The notes beneath the pieces are model-generated. The model saw nothing but the letters and a program-made list of their open reading frames with translations. It made no database searches and was not told the origin of the DNA. Shown here piece after piece: positions 1-5,201 of a stretch of 8,412 bases of DNA; within the stretch, counting starts at the first letter, position 1; each line of letters begins with the position of its first letter. The DNA comes from Muribaculaceae bacterium (lineage in GTDB: Bacteria > Bacteroidota > Bacteroidia > Bacteroidales > Muribaculaceae). Where the stretch lies: the NCBI GenBank assembly GCA_029051445.1, contig JAIDKP010000380.1, positions 1-8,412 of the forward strand, read 5' to 3'. The translations under genes were made by a program, and so were the position numbers.

Positions 1-46
1 CTGCAAGCCCCATCAGAGCTATGATTATGTAATACAATACGCTCAT
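1..46 (-). CDS. rny: Probable ribonuclease Y, N-terminal fragment (cut by window edge)
   Basis: Only the first 15 codons are present, reading MSVLYYIIIALMGLA. This is a hydrophobic stretch that would act as an N-terminal membrane anchor. Ribonuclease Y is a membrane-anchored endoribonuclease that starts mRNA decay; it begins with such a segment, followed by a coiled coil, KH and HD domains that lie outside the window. The name rests mainly on gene order: in Bacteroidales as I recall it, rny follows zapA and the 6S RNA. The visible residues alone do not identify it, and any short membrane protein could begin this way. No Bacteroidota promoter is visible in the short gap after the preceding RNA. 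Confidence 0.55.
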   Translation of the reverse strand, partial: MSVLYYIIIALMGLA

Positions 47-99
47 TTTATTATTTTGAATATGATGACTTATTGATGTTAATTCTTTGGATGTTATAT

Positions 100-255
100 A
101 AAAAACCGACACTCATCACGTCCCTTGTGATCTTCATGCGTCCATCCTGGCCGGGATGATCACCAAAAATCGGGATCGCGGTGCGTGTCGCGTCAGTATT
201 CTCTGCTATGTCAGCGTCTCCGTTGAAAATCACCACCACACTGTGTCAATGACAA
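100..255 (-). ncRNA. ssrS: Structured small RNA, probable 6S RNA
   Basis: The spacer after zapA can fold into a long rod on the minus strand and ends in a run of six U (positions 100-105), as expected of a terminated RNA. An outer stem pairs 243-250 (ATTGACAC) with 105-112 (GTGTCGGT). An alternative stem pairs 185-190 (CGACAC) with 107-112. The apical part is a hairpin in which 158-163 (GTGATC) pairs with 127-132 (GATCAC), capped by 154-157 with 144-147. Closing stem, large internal bubble and apical hairpin is the 6S architecture; 6S RNA mimics an open promoter and sequesters the housekeeping RNA polymerase. The location next to zapA also fits 6S in many bacteria. The ends are estimates and no promoter of its own is evident, so it may be processed from the zapA transcript or start inside zapA. 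Confidence 0.6.
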
Positions 256-288
256 CCCACGGGAAACACTATTATTTCATTCGATCAT

Positions 289-579
289 TCACTCCATGTC
301 GGTCAATATAGCATCAAGTTCCGCATCTGCCTCATTCAACAGGCCTTCCATACGTTCGGCCGTCAGATTCAGCATCTCGAAATTTCTCGCGAAGTGAAAA
401 GCTATGAGAGTCATAAGCTCCTGCGGAGCCTTTGTCGGAAATCTGAGCTTCCAACGCTCCCACAAATAGTTGAGAGCAACTTCTGCCTTTCTGATCGCCT
501 CCTCCTGATCCGGAACGATATCCATGTGAAGAGGGGGCAACCCTGCTATCTTGACTGTGATATGTTGTTTATCTGTCAT
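289..579 (-). CDS. zapA: Cell division protein ZapA
   Basis: This is a 96-residue protein starting MTDKQHITVKIAG. ZapA binds FtsZ in the cytoplasm and cross-links its filaments in the Z-ring. The N-terminal part forms the small beta domain (ITVKIAGLPPLHMDI), followed by EEAIRKAEVALNYLWERW and the Bacteroidota-typical stretch QELMTLIAFHFA, then a C-terminal helix (about residues 65-96) for coiled-coil tetramer formation. Length and layout fit the short ZapA form. An in-frame TTG four codons upstream (591) could extend it, but ATG at 579 gives the usual family start and is preferred. It lies 29 bases after the coiled-coil gene and is probably co-transcribed with it from the promoter near 1014-1044. 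The probable 6S RNA follows. Confidence 0.85.
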   Translation of the reverse strand: MTDKQHITVKIAGLPPLHMDIVPDQEEAIRKAEVALNYLWERWKLRFPTKAPQELMTLIAFHFARNFEMLNLTAERMEGLLNEADAELDAILTDME

Positions 580-608
580 CTCAGTTCTCAAAGCCTTAGA
601 TCATATCC

Positions 609-902
609 TCAACTCTGAAGATCAGAGATACACTGATCTATCTCACGCACAAGCTCCGACAGCATGGCGCGACTCCGTTTCATCTCATCTGCGCTCGGAC
701 GCGCCGATGTCACAACCGAGAGATACTCTACCTTCATCTTCAGCTCTTTGATCTCGCGCTCCTTCTGTGAAAGTTCATCTTCAAGACGCTTGATCTCCTC
801 TCGGGCAGCATCACGTTGTTCAACTGCTATACGATATCGCTTGGCAACCATAGCCGCTTTTCCACGCAACTTCTCTATTGCCCTTTCAAAATCGTAAGCC
901 AT
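609..902 (-). CDS. Small coiled-coil protein, putative ZapA partner (ZapB-like)
   Basis: This 97-residue cytoplasmic protein has no signal peptide or membrane segment. Residues about 10-60 are highly charged and heptad-like (for example AREEIKRLEDELSQKEREI), predicting a long coiled coil. The C-terminal segment SELVREIDQCISDL (about 82-95) resembles a short motif I recall from conserved Bacteroidota proteins encoded just before zapA. In gammaproteobacteria ZapA works with ZapB, a small coiled-coil protein linking the Z-ring to the nucleoid; the same role here is inferred from size, predicted structure and operon position, not from sequence homology. ATG at 902 is followed by MAYDFERAIEKL. It is the first gene of the operon, about 105 bases downstream of a good promoter. 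The reading frame is firm; the function is not. Confidence 0.75.
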   Translation of the reverse strand: MAYDFERAIEKLRGKAAMVAKRYRIAVEQRDAAREEIKRLEDELSQKEREIKELKMKVEYLSVVTSARPSADEMKRSRAMLSELVREIDQCISDLQS

Positions 903-1013
903 GATTCAGTCTTCCGATGATTTTCGATGAAACCTTGTCTATCCGCCGGATAAATATCCCGTTTGAGAACCTTCAAGACACAATCCGACTTTACACACTG
1001 TCTGTAGTTTCTG

Positions 1014-1044
1014 CAAATTTAATCACCTGCATCCACATTTCAAA
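1014..1044 (-). promoter_or_regulatory. Bacteroidota-type promoter for the coiled-coil/zapA operon
   Basis: On the minus strand TTTG (1044-1041) is followed by a 19-base spacer and TAAATTTG (1021-1014), a full match to the TAnnTTTG -7 element used by the primary sigma factor of Bacteroidota. Transcription would begin near 1007-1010, leaving a leader of about 105 bases before the ATG at 902. Confidence 0.75.
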
Positions 1045-1330
1045 ACATTTTATAAAGTGATTTAAACTCCGACTCTCGCAAAAATATAATTCCATCAACA
1101 TCATTTATATCTTTATTTGATATATGGATATATTATACATATCCCCTATATAGTAATAATATCTGTACACAATAGTTTAAAACACAGTTCACACTGTCGG
1201 TCACCGGATTATGGCTGCACAAATTGTTCATATAATCCTCACTGATGTTCACTGCCGACGCAACTGCCACAAATCATGCGGCTGTCGATCCGATATCAAA
1301 AACTTATTCACATAAATGCAGGAGTAAGCA
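1045..1330. other. Gene-free AT-rich spacer
   Basis: No credible coding region on either strand. The stretch from about 1080 to 1180 is strongly AT-rich and contains a weak hairpin (GGATAT 1126-1131 pairing with ATATCC 1139-1144). A second small hairpin pairs ACAGT (1184-1188) with ACTGT (1193-1197). Neither has a clear role. The spacer separates the end of the ribosomal protein operon from the promoter of the zapA operon. Confidence 0.6.
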
Positions 1331-1356
1331 GTAGGGACGCACGGTTCGTGCGTCCG
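1331..1356. repeat. REP-like palindromic hairpin
   Basis: After a GTAG lead there is a perfect 9-base inverted repeat: GGACGCACG (1335-1343), a 3-base loop GTT, then CGTGCGTCC (1347-1355). It is a GC-rich island in AT-rich, gene-free DNA, as expected for a dispersed REP-type sequence. It shares the GTAG-purine-rich lead and a stem of similar size with the arms of the element at 2833-2928, so the two may belong to related repeat families. No U tract follows on either strand, so it is unlikely to be a simple terminator. Confidence 0.6.
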
Positions 1357-1405
1357 CCTAATTCACATCATCATAAGTATATGCATCGCACTGACAACTG
1401 CGAGA

Positions 1406-1418
1406 GGGGCGAAGCCCC
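1406..1418. repeat. Short GC-rich hairpin near the REP-like element
   Basis: GGGGC (1406-1410), loop GAA, GCCCC (1414-1418) form a tight stem-loop about 50 bases from the REP-like palindrome. A further stem pairs TCGCA with TGCGA just before it (about 1386-1403). Together they suggest a composite repeat region running from about 1331 to 1420. The rest of the spacer up to the rplI terminator shows no gene. Confidence 0.4.
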
Positions 1419-1470
1419 GGTTTCTTCAGTAACCGCGGCCGATACCGGCTCCCCCTCCACACCCGCCATT

Positions 1471-1514
1471 AAATAAAATCGATGCCGTCTCCCTCATTGC
1501 TGAAGAAAACGGCA
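1471..1514 (-). terminator. Intrinsic terminator of the rpsF-rpsR-rplI operon
   Basis: About 27 bases after the rplI stop codon, TGCCGTTTTCTTC (1514-1502) pairs with GAGGGAGACGGCA (1495-1483). This gives a 13-base-pair stem including three G-U pairs, with a 6-base loop. A T-rich tail (TCGATTTTATTT, 1482-1471) follows. The tail is not a pure U run, but position and stem strength make a terminator likely. Confidence 0.7.
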
Positions 1515-1540
1515 CCTGGATAGTGCTATGGCTAATGCCT

Positions 1541-1984
1541 TTATTCTGAAACTACCTCAAAAGGTACTTCTACAGATACTTCCTTGTGAAGGTTGATGAT
1601 GGCGGTGTACTCGCCGACTTCCTTGACCGGATTCTTGATAACGATGATCTTGCGATCGATCTCAAATCCTGCCTTCTGGAGCGACTCGGCAATCTGGATA
1701 GCGTTTACGCTACCGAAGATAGTGCCGGTTGAACTGGTCTTGGCACCGATTGTAAGCTTAACATCGGCGAGCGATGCGGCAACAGCCTCGGCATCGGCCT
1801 TGATCTTGGCGAGCTTGTGGGCGCGCTGACGCTGATCCTCGGCGAGCTGCTTCAGAGCCGACGGAGATGCGATAACTGCCTTACCGGTGGGGATGAGGTA
1901 GTTACGGCCATATCCCGACTTCACCTCCACTACATCGTCCTTGTAACCGAGGTTGGCGATGTCTTCTTTAAGTATGATCTTCAT
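1541..1984 (-). CDS. rplI: 50S ribosomal protein L9
   Basis: A 147-residue protein, the normal length for L9. L9 is a two-domain protein of the large ribosomal subunit that binds 23S rRNA near the base of the L1 stalk. The N-terminal domain (about 1-50) begins MKIILKEDIANLGYKDD and contains the signature GYGRNYLIPTGKAV (24-37), which touches rRNA. A long charged connecting helix (about 42-75) follows, then the C-terminal domain (about 80-147). Start ATG at 1984 gives the standard family N-terminus. It is the last gene of the rpsF-rpsR-rplI operon, 28 bases after rpsR, with an A-rich leader and no convincing Shine-Dalgarno sequence, as is common in Bacteroidota. A terminator follows. Confidence 0.97.
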   Translation of the reverse strand: MKIILKEDIANLGYKDDVVEVKSGYGRNYLIPTGKAVIASPSALKQLAEDQRQRAHKLAKIKADAEAVAASLADVKLTIGAKTSSTGTIFGSVNAIQIAESLQKAGFEIDRKIIVIKNPVKEVGEYTAIINLHKEVSVEVPFEVVSE

Positions 1985-2012
1985 AACTTTTTATTTATTG
2001 GGGGTGATTTTT

Positions 2013-2282
2013 TTACTTCATCAGGTCTGTTACGTAGGGGAGAAGAGCAAGGTGACGTGCACGCTTAACTGCCTGGGCTACGCGACGCTGGAACTTCAGA
2101 GATGTGCCTGTGATGCGGCGGGGAAGGATCTTGCCCTGCTCATTGAGGAACTTCTTGAGGAACTCAGGGTTCTTGTAGTCGATATACTTGATGCCGCTAC
2201 GCTTGAAACGGCAGTATTTTTTCTTCTTGACGTCTACCGACAGGGGAGTCAGATAGCGGATTTCTGAATTATTCTGTGCCAT
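2013..2282 (-). CDS. rpsR: 30S ribosomal protein S18
   Basis: An 89-residue S18 starting [14 protein letters not shown]18 forms a heterodimer with S6 on the platform of the small subunit. The family signatures are evident: [46 protein letters not shown], and the basic helix [14 protein letters not shown] near the C-terminus. An in-frame TTG two codons upstream (2288) would add Met-Ile and overlap the end of rpsF, but ATG at 2282 matches the family start and leaves two bases after the rpsF stop, implying tight translational coupling to rpsF. Confidence 0.97.
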   Translation of the reverse strand: MAQNNSEIRYLTPLSVDVKKKKYCRFKRSGIKYIDYKNPEFLKKFLNEQGKILPRRITGTSLKFQRRVAQAVKRARHLALLPYVTDLMK

Positions 2283-2284
2283 GA

Positions 2285-2656
2285 TCAAGCTTCGGTTTGT
2301 GCGGGTTCTACTGTGGTAGCCTTGGGTGCGCTCGCGAGCGAACGACGCTTGGCTGCATACTCGGCTGCATACTTGTCAAGACGGAAAACAAGGAAGCGAA
2401 GAACATTGTCATCGCGACGGAATGCCGTCTCAAGCTTCTTGACGATTGTAGGTTCGCCGTCAAATTCTACGAGCACATAATAGCCGGTGCTCTTCTTTTC
2501 GATGGGGTAGGCAAGCTTTTTTACACCCCACTCTTCCTCGTTCACGATGGTAGCACCGTTGTCGGTGAGTACCTTCACAAACTTGGCAGCCGCTTCCTTC
2601 ATCTGCTGATCAGACAAAACGGGAGTTAAAATGAAAACGGTCTCGTAATGGTTCAT
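2285..2656 (-). CDS. rpsF: 30S ribosomal protein S6
   Basis: A 123-residue S6 starting [17 protein letters not shown]6 pairs with S18 on the 30S platform next to the 16S rRNA central domain. The ferredoxin-like core spans about residues 1-96, including [20 protein letters not shown] and the closing [14 protein letters not shown]. An Ala/Lys-rich tail of about 25 residues follows, low in complexity and probably disordered, as in many S6 proteins. It is the first gene of the operon, about 55 bases after a strong promoter. No priB gene sits between rpsF and rpsR, unlike in E. coli. Confidence 0.97.
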   Translation of the reverse strand: MNHYETVFILTPVLSDQQMKEAAAKFVKVLTDNGATIVNEEEWGVKKLAYPIEKKSTGYYVLVEFDGEPTIVKKLETAFRRDDNVLRFLVFRLDKYAAEYAAKRRSLASAPKATTVEPAQTEA

Positions 2657-2715
2657 TTGTGAAACTATTGTAATTGTTTACTTGGTGATCGCAATCTACT
2701 TCGCGAAAACCGCCG

Positions 2716-2746
2716 CAAAATTAATTAATTATTTGATCTTTACAAA
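2716..2746 (-). promoter_or_regulatory. Bacteroidota-type promoter of the rpsF operon
   Basis: On the minus strand TTTG (2746-2743) is followed by a 19-base spacer and TAATTTTG (2723-2716), a full match to TAnnTTTG. The upstream DNA (about 2747-2830) is very AT-rich, which could serve as an UP-type element. The leader before rpsF would be about 53 bases. The spacer length equals that of the promoter at 1014-1044. Confidence 0.8.
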
Positions 2747-2832
2747 AACTTTTTATCTGTTTCAATAAAATATTTTATAAAGATAAGTGCTGTATAAAAA
2801 CTTTATCAAGCCTTGGAAATACTATCTACAGT

Positions 2833-2928
2833 ATTTGGGCGTACTATCACATATCCCTACAAATCAATATTATATCAATATTGAATCGGACTTATCCGAT
2901 GTAGAGGCGTGCGACAGTACGCCCAAAT
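2833..2928. repeat. REPIN-like element: two inverted 29-base arms around AT-rich hairpins
   Basis: The left arm (2833-2861) and the reverse complement of the right arm (2900-2928) match at 23 of 29 positions. The outer 13 bases are perfect (ATTTGGGCGTACT against AGTACGCCCAAAT), and all six differences are transitions. Between the arms lie CAATATT/AATATTG (2865-2883, 5-base loop) and ATCGGA/TCCGAT (2885-2900, 4-base loop). The right arm alone also folds, GGCGTGC pairing with GTACGCC including one wobble. No open reading frame or flanking target-site duplication was seen. Two inverted REP-type sequences bracketing a spacer is the layout of a REPIN, which a REP-associated transposase supplied elsewhere in the genome may mobilise. 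It sits between the GH123 gene and the rpsF promoter and could also slow or end transcription from the GH123 gene. Confidence 0.7.
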
Positions 2929-2986
2929 CCTATAAATTTGTTTTACGCGATTATTAGAAACTGTTTATATTTTATAATACAGCTTC

Positions 2987-4726
2987 TTACTTCCTCGAAG
3001 CCTCGTTAAGAGCGCGGCGCGCCTTGGCGGTGATTACACGCCAGGGCTCCTGAGGATCATTCACATTACCGTTTCTGATCTCTTCGAGAACTGCATCAAC
3101 GCCGCTTACATCAACACCGGCGGCACGAAGAGCACGAACCTTCTCGGCAGCCTCGATACCGTCGATGAGGCGCTCGAAACGCATCGACGAACGATTGTAC
3201 GGATAAACAAGATAAGTGTCGCCAGAGCTCCAGTTGCCATAACGGCTGTCCTTTTCAGGATCTGCAGGCCACGAATTATAGGCCCAGCGGAGCATTCCGT
3301 CATAATCCCATGCAAGGCCATACCATCCGAGCAGCTCCGCCTCAAATGGCTGAGAATAAGTAAACGTATTGGGATAAAGCGGGCCGCAGCACACATAGAA
3401 CGTAGTCTTGAAACCCTGCTTGCGGCGTGACTCTATGTCACTGTGTTCCGCAGGCTGTCCCTGAGCCACACACACATCACGCATCATTGTGTACTTCTTA
3501 TATGACTTGTGATTGTCGGCAAGAGCGAAGCCCATCTCTGGAGCACATTTCTCAAGCACTTTCACTGCTGCGTCCATAGCCTCGGGCGAACGCTCGTCCA
3601 TTGCGATATTCGTTATGGCAAGCCAGCCTTTCTCGCTGAGATGTTTCTTGAAGTCAAGCAAAAACGGTTCCCACATCTCACCGAAAACAGGTGTACCGGG
3701 CTCGGCGACAACAGTAACTGTCTCCCCCTTGCTTTCATCCATATACTCAAGCTCACAGTTCCAGGGCACCATAGAGTAGCAGTTGATCATCTCGCCGATA
3801 CCGAGATCCATCATCATCTGCACCCAACGGTCAAACACCGTGTAGTCATATGCCCATGTGCCATCCTTCTTGAGAGTCCACTTTATCATGTTCTCATATC
3901 CGTCATAACACTGGTGGTTCCAGGGATCCTTGTTGAGAGTAGCGGTTATCACTTTCTGGCCGGCGGCTGCAAGACGTTCCATCACAGGCTTCATAGCCTC
4001 GAAATGCTCATCGCTCCATACCTCGAGACCATGAGCGCGGGCCACTGCTGTCGGATGCTGCCAAAGATCAAGATGATAGTTCCATTTGTCAGGAGAAGCG
4101 AGAGTATGTTTCTGTACTTCAAGAGTCATCGGAAGCACAACCTTGTCACCGTTATTGGCCGTGAGAGTCACACGTGAATTGTAAAGACCTTCGGCCGCAT
4201 CCTCGGGCACCGACACTGTGATCCAGACAGGTCTAACCGTACGCTCGGCCATGTCGAAAGTCTTGAGTGAGTCAAGCATGTCAGGAACAAGACATGTCGA
4301 TTTGCCTACACTAAAGAGGCTGTCCGATATTGTATAGCGCACAAAGCGGGCATCGGCTATCGACGACGGTAATGTACCCTTGTCCGACTTGAAATTATCA
4401 ATATCGCAGCTAACACCGTCGATGCTGTCAGCCGACCACAGAAGCAGCTGGGCAGAAGCACGCTCACCCTTCCAGGCAACTATTTCACATGTATCTTCAC
4501 AGTCGCTCTGCGGTACGATACTGCGGCTGTAGCGCACATCGGCATCACCCCACATTCCCTGCAGGCCACTTTCCACAGCATCCCATTGCGCTGCTTTTTC
4601 AGCTGAGAGTACCATAGGATCATCAGCCTCATTGAATGTATCTGCAGGAGTATAACTCTTCTTACATCCGGTCAGCATCGTCACTGCCAGTGTCGAGATT
4701 ACAAGAACTTGTGATTTGATTCTCAT
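2987..4726 (-). CDS. GH123/DUF4091-family glycoside hydrolase, lipoprotein (putative beta-N-acetylgalactosaminidase)
   Basis: A 579-residue exported lipoprotein. The signal peptide ends in the lipobox LTGC, with Cys21 the lipidated residue. The residues after it (KKSYTPAD) lack the acidic surface-export signal known in Bacteroidota, so it may face the periplasm. Residues about 40-205 look like the N-terminal beta-sandwich. From about 215 (KWNYHLDLWQHP) to 545 comes the catalytic barrel, with the adjacent acidic pair Asp377-Glu378 in NIAMDER. In characterised GH123 enzymes such a neighbouring Asp-Glu pair drives substrate-assisted removal of terminal beta-GalNAc. Other family-like stretches are LLGWYGLAWDYDGMLRW (465-481) and SGDTYLVYPY (501-510). 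The length is full. It lies 63 bases after the HMA gene with no promoter match in the gap, so it may be co-transcribed. No SusC/SusD pair or other glycosidase is next to it. The family call is good; the exact substrate is inference. Confidence 0.8.
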   Translation of the reverse strand: MRIKSQVLVISTLAVTMLTGCKKSYTPADTFNEADDPMVLSAEKAAQWDAVESGLQGMWGDADVRYSRSIVPQSDCEDTCEIVAWKGERASAQLLLWSADSIDGVSCDIDNFKSDKGTLPSSIADARFVRYTISDSLFSVGKSTCLVPDMLDSLKTFDMAERTVRPVWITVSVPEDAAEGLYNSRVTLTANNGDKVVLPMTLEVQKHTLASPDKWNYHLDLWQHPTAVARAHGLEVWSDEHFEAMKPVMERLAAAGQKVITATLNKDPWNHQCYDGYENMIKWTLKKDGTWAYDYTVFDRWVQMMMDLGIGEMINCYSMVPWNCELEYMDESKGETVTVVAEPGTPVFGEMWEPFLLDFKKHLSEKGWLAITNIAMDERSPEAMDAAVKVLEKCAPEMGFALADNHKSYKKYTMMRDVCVAQGQPAEHSDIESRRKQGFKTTFYVCCGPLYPNTFTYSQPFEAELLGWYGLAWDYDGMLRWAYNSWPADPEKDSRYGNWSSGDTYLVYPYNRSSMRFERLIDGIEAAEKVRALRAAGVDVSGVDAVLEEIRNGNVNDPQEPWRVITAKARRALNEASRK

Positions 4727-4789
4727 GGCAAGTTTCTTATTTTTTAGGTAGTTTAGTTATTCTTATTTGAATCAGCATGGAAAAAAAAA

Positions 4790-5116
4790 TTATTTTGCCT
4801 TTTCTGTTGCTGCATCTGTTTTGCACTCTTTTGCTGTATAACCGATCTTCCTGAATGCTTTTGACAGATTTTCGCTATTGGTCTTTTCTGAGTCATAAGT
4901 GATAGTGACAGTCTGTTGCTTCAGATCTGTTGCTATGCGGCTCACACCCTTTTCATATCTTATATTGTTTTTTATCTTATTCTCGCAGTTTTTACAGCTC
5001 ATTTTAGGGCTGACAGTAAATACTACTGTCTTACTGTTGTCATCCTTTCCATTTGTAGCCGACACAGCCATCATAGGCAACATGGCCAGCAACATGATAA
5101 ATATTAGTTTCTTCAT
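4790..5116 (-). CDS. Secreted heavy-metal-associated (HMA) domain protein
   Basis: A 108-residue small protein with an N-terminal signal peptide (MKKLIFIMLLAMLPMMAVSA, cleavage probably after residue 20), so the mature form of about 88 residues should be periplasmic. The rest is one HMA domain (about 30-97) with the metal site MSCKNC: Met39, Cys41 and Cys44 in the MxCxxC pattern that binds Cu(I) or similar soft metals in CopZ, Atx1 and MerP. GVSRIATDLKQQTVTITYD and the closing FRKIGYTA fit the ferredoxin-like fold. It probably carries metal in the periplasm, receiving it from or passing it near the TonB receptor encoded 80 bases upstream. A promoter-like sequence precedes it. A 9-base A run (plus strand, 4781-4789) abuts the stop codon. 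Confidence 0.85.
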   Translation of the reverse strand: MKKLIFIMLLAMLPMMAVSATNGKDDNSKTVVFTVSPKMSCKNCENKIKNNIRYEKGVSRIATDLKQQTVTITYDSEKTNSENLSKAFRKIGYTAKECKTDAATEKAK

Positions 5117-5170
5117 AATGAAGTGATTTTAACTTACGACATTTTAAGATTTTACACTGATGTGAGAATA

Positions 5171-5201
5171 CAAAGCTATAATTATTAAATTGATTTTCAT
5201 A
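5171..5201 (-). promoter_or_regulatory. Probable promoter upstream of the HMA gene
   Basis: TAGCTTTG (5178-5171 on the minus strand) fully matches TAnnTTTG. At the right distance (19 bases) the -33 position reads TATG instead of TTTG, so the match is partial. The leader to the HMA start would be about 50 bases. This would allow HMA and GH123 expression independent of the leuS-rdgB-receptor transcript. The -33 box overlaps the last codons of the receptor gene. Confidence 0.5.

Noticed and set aside
51..239. Minus-strand open frame of 62 codons within the zapA-rny spacer
   Set aside because: It overlaps the structured RNA, its sequence is not protein-like, and it runs through the U tract that ends the RNA.
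1276..1476. Plus-strand open frame of 66 codons in the large spacer
   Set aside because: It runs through the palindromic repeats, has no promoter or family likeness, and its composition looks random.
2657..2715. S6:S18-binding autoregulatory leader motif before rpsF
   Set aside because: The leader has only weak stems and no CCG in the mRNA strand, which the described motif needs. A covariance search could still find a divergent form.
1331..2928. CRISPR array made of the palindromic repeats
   Set aside because: There are only a few unlike repeats separated by genes, with no regular spacer length and no cas genes.
3509..4177. Plus-strand open frame of 222 codons opposite the GH123 gene
   Set aside because: It lies fully antisense to a clear glycosidase, its composition (His, Cys and Leu rich) is typical of an antisense shadow, and no family is recognisable.
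4777..4792. T run on the coding strand right after the HMA stop codon as a terminator
   Set aside because: No GC-rich hairpin precedes the T run, so it does not meet the usual form of an intrinsic terminator.
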